Origin: Bacillus sp. 2205SS5-2
GTDB lineage: Bacteria > Bacillota > Bacilli > Bacillales > Bacillaceae_K
NCBI RefSeq assembly: GCF_037024155.1
Contig: NZ_JAYKTS010000002.1
Coordinates: 206,373-263,761, forward strand
Direction of reading: 5' to 3'
Length of the DNA: 57,389 nt
The notes under the pieces are model-generated. The model worked only from the letters and a program-made list of their open reading frames with translations, had not been told where the DNA came from and did not search any database. The position numbers and the translations under genes were made by a program. Shown one piece after another: positions 1-8,555 of this stretch. Numbering within the stretch: position 1 is the stretch's first letter; every line of letters begins with the position of its first letter.

Positions 1-205
1 GTGTCAGCCCTCTGCGTGAATCAGGATTCACTGCGTGTTCTGTCATTTGCCTGCCGCCTCAAAACGAGCCACTTCCGCTATTCTTGATCCAGCTGCAGTG
101 GCTCTGAGGCTCGGGCAAAGTGTCAGCCCCCTGCGTGAATCAGGATTCACTACGTGTTCTGTCATTTGCCTGCCGCCTCAAAACGAGCCACTTCCGCTTT
201 TCTTG
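1..205 (-). repeat. Element B, two tandem ~119-bp units
   Basis: Two nearly identical units begin at 1 and at 120 (period 119 bp). Each contains a GTGAAxC/GxTTCAC-type small palindrome near its start and ends in CCACTTCCGCTTTTCTTG or a close variant. The same unit recurs at about 10356-10526 (same orientation) and, inverted, at 38499-38732. It is GC-richer than its surroundings. The array stops directly against the glyS stop codon at 206. The left end lies outside the window, so the full array length is unknown. An open frame running through it is not regarded as a gene. Confidence 0.85.
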
Positions 206-1579
206 TTAAAATTGGGTTTTTTCTTTTATGAATGACTTAACTTCATTAATTGGCATACGTACTTGGTCCATTGTGTCTCGGTTACGCACGGTGACTTGGC
301 CATCTTCTTCGGAATCAAAATCATAAGTGATACAAAATGGTGTCCCGATTTCATCTTGACGGCGATATCGTTTTCCAATTGACGCGGTTTCATCAAAATC
401 TACCATTAGCTCTTTTGATAATTCTTCGAATACCGTTCTTGCTCCATCCGATAGCTTTTTCGATAAAGGCAATATCGCAGCTTTAAAAGGAGCGAGTGCT
501 GGATGGAAGCGAAGAACCGTACGTTTATCGTTCTCTAGCTCTTCTTCTTCGTATGCATCCACCAAGAAAGCAAGTGTGACTCGATCTGCTCCCAGCGATG
601 GTTCGATGCAGTAAGGCACATATTTTTCATTGGTTTGTGGATCTTGATAATGGAAGTCTTCTTTGGAATGTTCCATATGACGTTTTAAATCAAAATCTGT
701 ACGATCGGCAATGCCCCAAAGCTCTCCCCATCCAAACGGGAATTTAAATTCGATATCCGTCGTTGCATTACTATAATGTGACAATTCTTCCTCACCATGA
801 TCACGAAGTCGGATGTTATCTTCAGACATACCGAGAGTGAGTAACCAATTTTTACAGAATTCACGCCAGTATTCGAACCACTCGAGATCTTCGCCAGGTT
901 TACAAAAGAACTCCATTTCCATTTGTTCGAATTCTCTCGTTCTAAAGGTGAAGTTTCCTGGAGTGATTTCGTTACGGAAGCTTTTACCGATTTGTCCGAT
1001 ACCGAAAGGCATTTTTTTGCGCATGCTTCTTTGAACATTTTTGAAATTAACAAAAATCCCTTGAGCCGTTTCAGGGCGAAGAAATATTTCATTTGAAGAA
1101 GATTCTGTAACGCCTTGATGTGTTTTAAACATTAAATCAAATTGACGAATGTCGGTAAGGTCATGACCATTACACGTAGGACAAGCGATATCATGTTCTT
1201 TGATTAATTCCCCCATCTTTTCAAATGGAAGACCATCAACGACCATCTCAATTCCTTTTTCTTCAAGTTTGTCTTCAATAAGTTTATCCGCTCGGTGACG
1301 TGACTTACATTTTTTACAGTCAACCATAGGATCATTGAAGTTTCCTACGTGACCAGATGCTACCCATGTTTGGGGGTTCATTAGAATCGAGGCATCTAAT
1401 CCTACGTTATAAGGTGATTCTTGAATGAATTTTTTCCACCATGCTTTTTTAATATTGTTTTTTAATTCAACACCGAGAGGACCGTAATCCCAAGTGTTGG
1501 CTAGCCCACCATAAATTTCTGAACCAGGGAAAATAAATCCTCTTTGTTTCGCAAGACTAACTATTTGTTCCATTGACAT
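206..1579 (-). CDS. glyS: Glycyl-tRNA synthetase, alpha2 (single-chain) type
   Basis: This class II aminoacyl-tRNA synthetase charges tRNA-Gly with glycine in the cytoplasm. The 457-residue protein starts [14 protein letters not shown] and continues with the [17 protein letters not shown] block typical of the homodimeric enzyme. It has a motif 2 region ([18 protein letters not shown]...[10 protein letters not shown]) and a motif 3 region (IEPSLGADR). A zinc-site-like CxxC pair and a second CPTC pair lie in the N-terminal third. The ATG at 1579 was chosen because GGAG precedes it by 8 bases; the frame is open 28 codons further upstream but without a ribosome site. B. subtilis has the unrelated alpha2beta2 GlyQS near this chromosomal position, so the locus carries a non-orthologous replacement. 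Expression is probably controlled by the upstream T-box. Confidence 0.96.
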   Translation of the reverse strand: MSMEQIVSLAKQRGFIFPGSEIYGGLANTWDYGPLGVELKNNIKKAWWKKFIQESPYNVGLDASILMNPQTWVASGHVGNFNDPMVDCKKCKSRHRADKLIEDKLEEKGIEMVVDGLPFEKMGELIKEHDIACPTCNGHDLTDIRQFDLMFKTHQGVTESSSNEIFLRPETAQGIFVNFKNVQRSMRKKMPFGIGQIGKSFRNEITPGNFTFRTREFEQMEMEFFCKPGEDLEWFEYWREFCKNWLLTLGMSEDNIRLRDHGEEELSHYSNATTDIEFKFPFGWGELWGIADRTDFDLKRHMEHSKEDFHYQDPQTNEKYVPYCIEPSLGADRVTLAFLVDAYEEEELENDKRTVLRFHPALAPFKAAILPLSKKLSDGARTVFEELSKELMVDFDETASIGKRYRRQDEIGTPFCITYDFDSEEDGQVTVRNRDTMDQVRMPINEVKSFIKEKTQF

Positions 1580-1869
1580 TGAATTCACTCCAAATATTTT
1601 TATTTGTGAAAATAAAAAAACATTGACCTTAAACCAGTTTTTGTGTCTTGCTCTATGCATCATCGTATCCAGGGTATAAGCCCCCCAGTCTTAGGCTTAA
1701 CGCCAATAGGTAACCGCTTGCCAACCGCTTTGCTAATTTTGTGTAAAAAAAAGAATATTTTAGAATAGATAAATTATTTAGCTTATTCCAAACAAATCAG
1801 TCGTAAACCATTTTTTGAATAAAAATGACTTTTTTTCATGGTAGACGGTGGCAGTGGATCCGCAGACCT

Positions 1870-2029
1870 GGAGTTTTTCGTATAATTGTTGCTATTTCCT
1901 CAAATTTTAATTGGAATCCTCTATTTGGCTGTTGAATCCAGAAAAAATAGAAGAAAAAATGCCCAAAAAATAAGAAATTTCACCGTATATAGACTGGTTC
2001 GAAAAGCGACAATCCTTGCGAAAACACCC
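1870..2029 (-). mobile_element. Element A copy, degenerate, in the glyS leader
   Basis: Full-length but diverged copy. The right-end block (TTTTTCGTATAATTGTTGCTATTT) is at 1872-1895 and the left-end block (GGTTCGAAAAGCGACAATCCTTGCGAAAAC, reverse orientation) is at 1996-2025. No target duplication can be recognised, so it looks old. It lies between the T-box terminator and glyS and would be transcribed as part of the leader. Confidence 0.75.
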
Positions 2030-2035
2030 TTGACA

Positions 2036-2250
2036 AAACAAAAACTCCTCCCAACGGCAATAGAAATACACTGCCTAGGGACGAGTTAAACCCGCGGTTC
2101 CACCCTAGTTAATAGACAAACTTGTTGTCTATTCACTTTGTTTAGGTTTGCTCAGGAGCGCCGTTTCCTTGTGTTACCAAGCTCTCACTATCCTTGGCTC
2201 GCTCTATGTACAAGTACTTATTTGTCCGTCAACGCAACAATTAAGTTGAA
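2036..2250 (-). promoter_or_regulatory. Glycine T-box riboswitch upstream of glyS
   Basis: The reverse complement carries the canonical T-box AGGGTGGAACCGCGG at 2106-2092. A stem I segment has AGTACTT and GAGC elements, and a stem III hairpin (AATAGACAA/TTGTCTATT) precedes the T-box. The probable specifier is GGC (2162-2160), a glycine codon, in the same context as the B. subtilis glyQS leader. A terminator pairing CTCgTCCC with GGGAgGAG and followed by TTTTT ends near 2036. Uncharged tRNA-Gly should stabilise the antiterminator and allow transcription into glyS. Confidence 0.93.
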
Positions 2251-2260
2251 AGATGGAATC

Positions 2261-2289
2261 ATTTTAACACGTTCTAAGTAAATTCTCAA
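2261..2289 (-). promoter_or_regulatory. Sigma-A promoter of the T-box/glyS transcript
   Basis: On the minus strand, -35 TTGAGA (2289-2284) is followed after exactly 17 bp by -10 TAAAAT (2266-2261). Transcription would start a few bases before stem I of the T-box. Confidence 0.75.
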
Positions 2290-2302
2290 TATTTGAGAAT
2301 GA

Positions 2303-2449
2303 AAGTGCAATCAAAAAGGAAATGATACTGCAGGACCCTATTCGAATTATTTCAAGAATCCAACTAATGTAGCTCAGTTTGAAAGACAATTTAGCACGTT
2401 TCTGCAAGGAATAATCAAGAAAATTGATATTTTATCTTCAAAAGAGTAA
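2303..2449 (+). pseudogene. Possible C-terminal gene fragment, unrecognised
   Basis: The gap before ccpN holds an open stretch of about 48 codons ending in TAA at 2447-2449. It reads ...GPYSNYFKNPTNVAQFERQF... and has a protein-like composition. It has no start codon and a stop immediately upstream. I do not recognise the family. It may be the tail of a deleted gene or a chance open frame. Confidence 0.3.
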
Positions 2450-2552
2450 TCTTGGATATTAAAGAGTAGTTTCATGAAAGACCCTTTTCTTTTTTGTTAA
2501 TTAGTATATAATATTTTTATAAAAGTATAACACTTTCGTTTTTATTTTAGAG

Positions 2553-3191
2553 GTGGTGAGGATAATCGAACTAAATAAGCGTCAACAATATATCTTACAA
2601 ATTGTGAAAGATAACGGACCAATCACAGGTGAACAAATTGCAGATAGATTGAACCTAACACGTGCAACACTTCGACCTGATCTAGCCATTCTTACAATGG
2701 CAGGATATTTAGATGCACGTCCAAGGGTAGGATATTTCTATACAGGTAAAACAGGCACACAACTTCTCACAGAAAACTTGAAAAAGATTTTTGTGAAGGA
2801 TTATCAATCGATTCCAGTTGTCGTTCCTGAGAATGTATCGGTCTATGATGCCATTTGTACGATGTTTCTTGAAGATGTAGGGACACTTTTTGTGGTGGAT
2901 GATCAAACCCGTTTAGTAGGTGTATTATCACGTAAAGATTTGCTTCGAGCAAGTATCGGAAAGCAAGAATTAACTACATTACCCGTTAACATTATTATGA
3001 CAAGAATGCCGAACATTACCGTATGCGAACGTGAGGATCGATTAATTGACGTTGCTAAAAGTCTAATTGATAAGCAAATTGATGCGATTCCAATCGTGAA
3101 GAGTATTCAAGGTGATATGGAAGTAATTGGTAGGATTACGAAAACAAATGTGACCAAAGCCTTCGTTGCTTTGGCAGAAGAGGATTTGTAG
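2553..3191 (+). CDS. ccpN: Transcriptional repressor CcpN (HTH plus two CBS domains)
   Basis: CcpN represses gluconeogenic genes (gapB, pckA) in B. subtilis during growth on sugars. Residues 1-65 form a winged-helix domain (ELNKRQQYILQIVKDNGPITGEQIADRLNLTRATLRPDL). Residues about 80-205 form a CBS pair (SVYDAICTMFLEDVGTLFVVD and the second MTRMPNITV block) that senses nucleotide ligands. It lies 24 bp upstream of ppsR, as in B. subtilis. The start is unclear: the only standard codons are GTG at 2553 and 2556, both inside the ribosome-site-like AGAGGTGGTGAGG. Starting at 2556 matches the usual length; ATA 2562 or ATC 2565 would be better spaced. A possible promoter is TTGTTA (2494) - 18 bp - TATAAA (2518). 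Confidence 0.93.
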   Translation: MVRIIELNKRQQYILQIVKDNGPITGEQIADRLNLTRATLRPDLAILTMAGYLDARPRVGYFYTGKTGTQLLTENLKKIFVKDYQSIPVVVPENVSVYDAICTMFLEDVGTLFVVDDQTRLVGVLSRKDLLRASIGKQELTTLPVNIIMTRMPNITVCEREDRLIDVAKSLIDKQIDAIPIVKSIQGDMEVIGRITKTNVTKAFVALAEEDL

Positions 3192-3215
3192 GATAGTAAA
3201 GGTGGTGGCCAAAAG

Positions 3216-4019
3216 ATGAAAGAACCCATGATTTATATTGTCTCCGACTCCGTGGGAGAAACGGCTGAACTAGTAGCTAAGGCAGCTGCTAGTCAATTTA
3301 TTGGAAAAAACACTTCCATAAAACGGTTTCCTTATGTTGAAGAGCTTTCGCATTTAGATGAAGTATTCTCCCTCGTTAGTTTAGATAAAGGTGTGATTGT
3401 GTATACACTTGTAAAACCAGAGATGCGAGAATATATGAAGAAAAAAACAACTGGATTAGGTATTAAGTCATTTGATGTAATTGGTCCATTAATCGATACA
3501 TTTGAAAGTATGTATCAGATGGAACCCTTAAATGAACCTGGTCAGGTAAGAAAGTTAGATGAAGATTATTTTAAAAAAGTTGAAGCAATTGAATTTGCCG
3601 TAAAATATGATGATGGACGTGATCCGAGAGGGATTTTACGAGCAGATATTGTATTAATTGGTGTATCAAGAACATCGAAAACACCGTTATCACAGTACTT
3701 GGCACATAAACGGTTAAAAGTAGCGAATGTTCCACTTGTTCCAGAAGTTGATCCTCCTGAGGAATTATTTAAAGTATCTCCAGAAAAGTGCTTTGGATTG
3801 AAAATTTCACCTGATAAACTAAATAACATTCGTAAAGAGCGTCTAAAAGCATTAGGATTAAACGATAAAGCCAGCTATGCAAATATGCAAAGAATTGCTC
3901 AAGAAATTGAGTATTTTGAACGCGTTGCCGAAAAGATAGATTGCAAAGTGATTGATGTTACAAACAAGGCGGTAGAAGAAACGGCTAATATCATCACAAG
4001 TTATATTCAACGGAAATAA
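3216..4019 (+). CDS. yqfL: Pyruvate phosphate dikinase regulatory protein family (YqfL)
   Basis: The 267-residue protein belongs to the DUF299/PPSR family. These are bifunctional kinase/phosphorylases that switch PEP synthase or pyruvate phosphate dikinase off and on through a Thr residue. The N-terminus [19 protein letters not shown] and the P-loop-like [15 protein letters not shown] (residues about 149-163) are the hallmark motifs. In B. subtilis YqfL is reported to modulate CcpN activity, and the two genes are adjacent here with a 24-bp gap, consistent with one operon and a joint role in the glycolysis/gluconeogenesis switch. The ATG at 3216 is preceded by GGTGG. Length is normal for the family. 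Confidence 0.93.
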   Translation: MKEPMIYIVSDSVGETAELVAKAAASQFIGKNTSIKRFPYVEELSHLDEVFSLVSLDKGVIVYTLVKPEMREYMKKKTTGLGIKSFDVIGPLIDTFESMYQMEPLNEPGQVRKLDEDYFKKVEAIEFAVKYDDGRDPRGILRADIVLIGVSRTSKTPLSQYLAHKRLKVANVPLVPEVDPPEELFKVSPEKCFGLKISPDKLNNIRKERLKALGLNDKASYANMQRIAQEIEYFERVAEKIDCKVIDVTNKAVEETANIITSYIQRK

Positions 4020-4078
4020 TTATCGTCTGCTTTTGGTTTGCAATCACGAATGATTTCCTTTAATTAAGCGAAACCTGT

Positions 4079-4108
4079 AACAGCACAATAAGTTTGTGCT
4101 GTTATTTA
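4079..4108 (+). terminator. Hairpin after yqfL
   Basis: AACAGCACAA (4079-4088) pairs with TTGTGCTGTT across a 5-base loop, followed by an AT-rich tail (ATTTATATT). A plausible intrinsic terminator with a weak T-run. Confidence 0.65.
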
Positions 4109-4199
4109 TATTGAATGAATAAAAAACATAGTCAAAATGCATTCTTTATACTATAATAAAAAATTGTGATAAAACTCATGAAAATAGGTTTAGACTAAT

Positions 4200-4322
4200 C
4201 GTGATAGGAATAAACTAATTATTGAGGTATGTCAAGAATATGGGAATAATAAAATTCGACAAGTATCGCTTTTTTTCTTAGAGAAAATGCAAATAAGAGA
4301 AGGATTCCTTGGAGTGATGTAG
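4200..4322 (+). pseudogene. Possible gene-tail fragment before yqxD
   Basis: A start-less open stretch of about 39 codons reads ...NKLIIEVCQEYGNNKIRQVS... and ends ...REGFLGVM at TAG 4320-4322. The composition is protein-like, but I cannot assign a family. It contains the GGAG that would otherwise serve yqxD. The rest of the 4020-4323 gap is AT-rich and shows only the hairpin at 4079-4108. Confidence 0.3.
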
Positions 4323-4323
4323 A

Positions 4324-4782
4324 ATTACTATTAATACAGATGAATCAAGATCTATTTTTGTGGATGCGGATGCATGTCCCGTAAAAGATGAGGCGACACG
4401 TCTTGCTCATGATTACAAAGTTCAAATTATATTTGTCGCATCCTATCAACATAGAATGCATTCTCCTACAAAAGGAAAGTGGATATATGTAGATGATGAG
4501 AAAGAATCGGCTGATCTCTACATCCTGAATCATATTAAAGCGAAGGATATTCTGATTAGTCAAGATATCGGGTTAGCTGGTCTTGCTCTGCCTAAAGGTG
4601 TTTTAGTTTTATCGCCGAAGGGAATGCAGTATAGGGAAGAAACGATTGAAACGGCCTTAGACTTCCGTTACCTTGCAGCGAAAGAAAGAAGAAGAGGCCG
4701 ATATGGCAAAGGACCAAAGCCCTTTCTTGAAGAGGATCGAGTTCGCTTTATTGAACTATTGTCTTCGATGTTGTCTAAATAG
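4324..4782 (+). CDS. yqxD: UPF0178/DUF188 family protein YqxD (start uncertain)
   Basis: A PIN-like fold protein of unknown function, conserved upstream of dnaG in Bacillus. The hallmark FVDADACPVKDEATRLA and the conserved SQDIGLAGLALPKGVLVLSP and ALDFRYLAAKERRRGRYGKGPK blocks are intact. No ATG, GTG or TTG occurs in frame before GTG 4360, which codes for the Val of FVDADACP and would remove the first beta strand. GGAG at 4311-4314 is spaced for ATT 4324, used here as a provisional AUU start. Alternatively ATG 4340 is one frame off, and a single extra T in the run at 4356-4359 would join it to the gene. Either an unusual start, a frameshift or a sequencing error is implied. Confidence 0.8.
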   Translation: MTINTDESRSIFVDADACPVKDEATRLAHDYKVQIIFVASYQHRMHSPTKGKWIYVDDEKESADLYILNHIKAKDILISQDIGLAGLALPKGVLVLSPKGMQYREETIETALDFRYLAAKERRRGRYGKGPKPFLEEDRVRFIELLSSMLSK

Positions 4783-4836
4783 CATCAATGTGTGCGAATA
4801 GAGCCTGACTAAATGAACTAGGCAAGGTGATTGAAA

Positions 4837-6651
4837 TTGACGGGAAGAATACCAGAGGAAAAAGTAAATGAAATACGCCAATCTGTGGATATTGTTGATA
4901 TCATTAGTGATTATGTTCAACTGAAAAAGCAGGGGCGAAATTATTTCGGCTTATGTCCTTTTCATGGTGAAAGCACCCCGTCCTTCTCTGTTTCACCTGA
5001 AAAACAGATTTATCATTGTTTTGGGTGTGGAGCTGGTGGGAACGCGATTTCCTTTTTAATGGATACAGAAGGAATCAGTTTTCAAGAAACATTAATTGAG
5101 CTAGCAGGCCGTTCGGGAATACAGGTGGAGCTAGATATTCCTTCTATTTCGAATACGAAAATATCGAAAGAGCAAGAATTGATGCTAGAAGCACATGAAT
5201 TATTATGTAAATTTTACCATCATTTACTTGTAAACACAAAAGAAGGTCAGGATGCACTTGAATATTTATTGCTTCGCGGATTTACGTTAGAAACGATTAA
5301 AGAATACCGGATAGGGTGGTCCTTATTAAGTTGGGATTTCACCGTGAAATTTTTACAGAAACGTGATTTTCCGGTTGAACTCATGGAAAATGCAGGGTTA
5401 TTAGTAAAGAAAGTAGATGAAAACACATATTTTGATCGTTTTAGAGGGAGAATTATGTTCCCAATTGAGGACGTTAAAGGAAAAGTGATTGCTTTTTCTG
5501 GACGTGCTTTACAAGACGATTCACCCAAATACTTAAATAGCCCGGAGACAGTTCTTTTTAATAAAAGTGGGATACTCTACAATCTTCATCGCGCTAGAGG
5601 ACAGATTAAGAAGTTAGATCAAGCTATCTTATTTGAAGGATTTGCTGATGTGATATCTGCTTCGACAGCAGATATTAAAAATGGTATTGCTACGATGGGT
5701 ACTTCATTAACAGAACAGCATATAGGAATGATTAGAAGAATGGCCAGTTCCATTGTGATCTGCTATGACGGAGATTCTGCTGGAATCCAGGCCGCATTCC
5801 GAACAGCCAAAATGCTAACAGAAACAGGTATGAATGTTCGAATTGCTCAAGTTCCTGAGAAACTAGATCCTGATGACTACATTCAAAAATTCGGTAAGAA
5901 GAAATTTTTAGAGAATGTAATAGGGGCAAGTATAACGTTCATGGCCTTTAAGTTAGTCTATTTCCGAATGAAAAAAAACCTTCAAGATGAAGGAGATCGC
6001 CTAAAGTATATCGAAGAAGTGCTTACAGAGATTTCATACTTAGATAGCTTTGTTGAAAGAGATCTTTATTTAAGGCAGCTATCAGATGAATTTGATTTAT
6101 CGTTAGAAGCACTTGTCCAGCAACAAAAACAGATATATTTCATGCAAAGGAAGAAAGATCCTTCAATTGGTAAAAAACAACAAATCGCACTAGTTGAACC
6201 CAAAGTTAATCATCGATTGTTCCCTGCTTACCAAACAGCTGAACGTCATCTTATTGCACATATGTTGAAAGATGCAGATGTTACCTATAAAATACGAGAA
6301 CTGTTAGCAGGAGAACCCTTTAATATAGATGAGCATCAAGCAATCTTTACGTATTTATTAGCCTATTATGAGGAAGATAACAGTCCAAATACAAGTTCAT
6401 TCCTTACTTTTATCCCTGACGAGAAATTAAGAAGGGTGATAACCGATATTGAGATGATGTCGATTAATAATGAGGCAAGTGATCAAGAAATCGTGGATTG
6501 TGTAAATTCCGTGTTAAAACATCAAAAGATGTTGACAATAAAGGATAAAGAAAACGAGAGAAGAGAAGCGGAGAGGCAGAACGACGTAACCAAAGCGGTT
6601 CAAATTGCAATGGAAATCATTCAGTTACAAAAGTCTCTTCACAATAAATAG
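4837..6651 (+). CDS. dnaG: DNA primase
   Basis: Synthesises RNA primers at the replication fork together with the DnaC-type helicase. Residues about 1-100 form the CHC2 zinc domain ([29 protein letters not shown], ligands C-H-C-C). The TOPRIM catalytic core at about 255-345 includes [11 protein letters not shown] and ICYDGDSAG, with LDPDDYI after it. The C-terminal helicase-interaction domain runs to residue 604. TTG 4837 was chosen because AGGTGA at 4825-4830 is 6 bases before it; TTG 4831 abuts the ribosome site. The gene belongs to the classic dnaG-sigA operon. Confidence 0.97.
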   Translation: MTGRIPEEKVNEIRQSVDIVDIISDYVQLKKQGRNYFGLCPFHGESTPSFSVSPEKQIYHCFGCGAGGNAISFLMDTEGISFQETLIELAGRSGIQVELDIPSISNTKISKEQELMLEAHELLCKFYHHLLVNTKEGQDALEYLLLRGFTLETIKEYRIGWSLLSWDFTVKFLQKRDFPVELMENAGLLVKKVDENTYFDRFRGRIMFPIEDVKGKVIAFSGRALQDDSPKYLNSPETVLFNKSGILYNLHRARGQIKKLDQAILFEGFADVISASTADIKNGIATMGTSLTEQHIGMIRRMASSIVICYDGDSAGIQAAFRTAKMLTETGMNVRIAQVPEKLDPDDYIQKFGKKKFLENVIGASITFMAFKLVYFRMKKNLQDEGDRLKYIEEVLTEISYLDSFVERDLYLRQLSDEFDLSLEALVQQQKQIYFMQRKKDPSIGKKQQIALVEPKVNHRLFPAYQTAERHLIAHMLKDADVTYKIRELLAGEPFNIDEHQAIFTYLLAYYEEDNSPNTSSFLTFIPDEKLRRVITDIEMMSINNEASDQEIVDCVNSVLKHQKMLTIKDKENERREAERQNDVTKAVQIAMEIIQLQKSLHNK

Positions 6652-6679
6652 TTTTAGGATGTTGGAAGGAGGGGAACTA

Positions 6680-7810
6680 ATGGCTGAAAAGTCAGCACGT
6701 TCCAAAGAGGTAGAATCAGAACTTACGTTAGAACAAGTAAAAGAACAATTACTTGAGGTTGGGAAAAAACGCGGTGTCTTAACATATGAAGAAATAGCTG
6801 AAAAGCTTTCGAATTTTGATATTGAATCCGATCAAATGGATGAATACTATGAAAGTTTGGGTGAACAAGGCATTGAAGTTATTAATGAAAACGGGGCCGA
6901 CGATGCACCAAGTACAGCTCAAATTAATAAAGGTACAGATGAGGAATTTGACTTAAATGACTTAAGTGTTCCTCCTGGAGTGAAGATTAATGACCCTGTA
7001 CGAATGTATTTGAAAGAGATTGGTCGAGTAGACCTTCTTTCTGCTCAAGAGGAAATTTCACTTGCAAACCGCATTGAAAATGGTGATGAGGAAGCTAAGA
7101 GAAGATTGGCTGAGGCAAACCTTCGTCTTGTAGTAAGTATTGCTAAGCGTTATGTAGGCCGTGGCATGCTATTCTTAGATTTAATTCAAGAAGGAAATAT
7201 GGGCTTAATTAAAGCTGTAGAAAAATTCGATTATCGTAAAGGATTTAAGTTTAGTACGTATGCTACTTGGTGGATTCGTCAGGCTATAACACGTGCAATT
7301 GCGGATCAGGCAAGAACCATTCGGATTCCTGTTCATATGGTTGAGACCATTAATAAACTAATTCGTGTCCAACGACAACTACTACAAGATTTAGGTCGTG
7401 AACCTTCACCAGAAGAAATAGGAGAAGAAATGGACTTAACGCCTGAAAAGGTGCGCGAAATTCTAAAGATTGCTCAAGAGCCAGTTTCTTTGGAAACTCC
7501 GATTGGAGAGGAAGATGACTCTCATTTAGGAGACTTTATTGAAGACGCAGAAGCACAATCTCCTTCAGAACACGCTGCATATGAGTTGTTGAAAGAGCAA
7601 CTTGAAGATGTCTTAGATACATTAACAGATCGTGAAGAAAATGTATTACGACTTCGTTTTGGATTAGATGATGGCCGAACAAGAACTCTAGAAGAAGTTG
7701 GAAAAGTATTTGGCGTTACCCGCGAACGTATTCGTCAAATTGAAGCGAAAGCTCTTCGAAAACTTCGTCACCCAAGCCGTAGCAAACGTTTAAAAGACTT
7801 CTTAGAATAG
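6680..7810 (+). CDS. sigA: RNA polymerase primary sigma factor SigA (RpoD)
   Basis: The housekeeping sigma-70 factor that directs RNA polymerase to -10/-35 promoters. The 376-residue protein has an acidic region 1.1-like N-terminus, then region 1.2/2 ([21 protein letters not shown], the [28 protein letters not shown] block, and [10 protein letters not shown] for -10 recognition). Region 3 follows, then region 4 with the HTH ([32 protein letters not shown]). ATG 6680 follows AAGGAGGGG. The reading frame is open upstream into dnaG, but that part is not the gene. It follows dnaG by 28 bp. Confidence 0.98.
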   Translation: MAEKSARSKEVESELTLEQVKEQLLEVGKKRGVLTYEEIAEKLSNFDIESDQMDEYYESLGEQGIEVINENGADDAPSTAQINKGTDEEFDLNDLSVPPGVKINDPVRMYLKEIGRVDLLSAQEEISLANRIENGDEEAKRRLAEANLRLVVSIAKRYVGRGMLFLDLIQEGNMGLIKAVEKFDYRKGFKFSTYATWWIRQAITRAIADQARTIRIPVHMVETINKLIRVQRQLLQDLGREPSPEEIGEEMDLTPEKVREILKIAQEPVSLETPIGEEDDSHLGDFIEDAEAQSPSEHAAYELLKEQLEDVLDTLTDREENVLRLRFGLDDGRTRTLEEVGKVFGVTRERIRQIEAKALRKLRHPSRSKRLKDFLE

Positions 7811-7818
7811 GCAATCAG

Positions 7819-7856
7819 CAATAGTTTACTTTTCGGAGTGAACTATTGTTTTTTTT
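7819..7856 (+). terminator. Rho-independent terminator after sigA
   Basis: CAATAGTTTAC pairs with GTGAACTATTG around an 8-base loop and is followed by eight Ts. Confidence 0.9.
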
Positions 7857-7933
7857 GTTTCCAAATTTTTATGAAAATTTGGAAGGATTTTGTCTCTAGA
7901 GAGCGAATTGTAACATACAGGATGTGATGATTC

Positions 7934-8461
7934 ATGAATAAACATCGTAAAGAAACGATAATAAATGAAATAGAAATGTGGAAACAAAACAAAATGCTAC
8001 CTGAACATTATTGTGAATTTTTACTTTCCCTATATAGTGAAGGAAATAATCAGCCCAAGAAAAAGGAGTCTTTCATACTAAGGAATTGGTGGTATTTACT
8101 CACCCTCTATAGTCTAATGATTCCAATTTCGGTATTTGTCATATATTTTACTGAATTGTCAAACGTATTGCAAACAGTGATTTTGTTGGCTTTTGTCGTT
8201 TTATTATTTTTTTCGGCTATTTACTTTTCTGATAAAGAAAAATCGTTTCCTCTTCTCTTTATCCAAGCTAGCGTAATTTTCTTTATGGCTTCCCTTCATT
8301 TCAACCTATCTTATGAGGAGAAAAGTGAATGGAGCCTTTACCTCATCTTGTTTATCAACTGTATATTTTGGGGTTGGATTGGCCTAAAATGGAGATTGAC
8401 TTATTTTTATATTGCCAGTGCATTGGGGTCTATAGTTATTTTAATCTTTATATTCAAATAA
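7934..8461 (+). CDS. Conserved small integral membrane protein, unknown function
   Basis: The 175-residue protein has a soluble N-terminal segment of about 50 residues (MNKHRKETIINEIEMWKQNKMLPEHYCEFLLSLY) and then about five hydrophobic helices to the C-terminus. Genes of this kind sit after sigA and before cccA in several Bacillus genomes, as I recall, but no function is known to me. The N-terminal helical segment resembles the soluble start of DUF2157-type membrane proteins, which is only a weak analogy. The start ATG has the modest ribosome site GGATGTGATG. It stands alone between the sigA terminator and the promoter of the next gene. Confidence 0.8.
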   Translation: MNKHRKETIINEIEMWKQNKMLPEHYCEFLLSLYSEGNNQPKKKESFILRNWWYLLTLYSLMIPISVFVIYFTELSNVLQTVILLAFVVLLFFSAIYFSDKEKSFPLLFIQASVIFFMASLHFNLSYEEKSEWSLYLILFINCIFWGWIGLKWRLTYFYIASALGSIVILIFIFK

Positions 8462-8490
8462 CATTTAGAAAATAACGAAAATTTTAAATG

Positions 8491-8519
8491 TTGAGAACAG
8501 ACTTCCTTCCTTATATAAT
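8491..8519 (+). promoter_or_regulatory. Sigma-A promoter of the acyl-CoA dehydrogenase gene
   Basis: TTGAGA (8491-8496), 17-bp spacer, TATAAT (8514-8519), about 36 bp before the start codon. Confidence 0.8.
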
Positions 8520-8555
8520 ACAAATGAAAGCGTATTCATGTAAAGGGGGATGGTT

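Noticed and set aside
1-205. Tandem repeats resembling a CRISPR array
   Set aside because: The unit is about 119 bp with no short repeat/unique spacer alternation and no cas genes nearby. It is a dispersed repeat found elsewhere in the window.
35-235. 66-codon open frame in element B
   Set aside because: It lies entirely in repeat DNA, overlaps the end of glyS and has no ribosome site.
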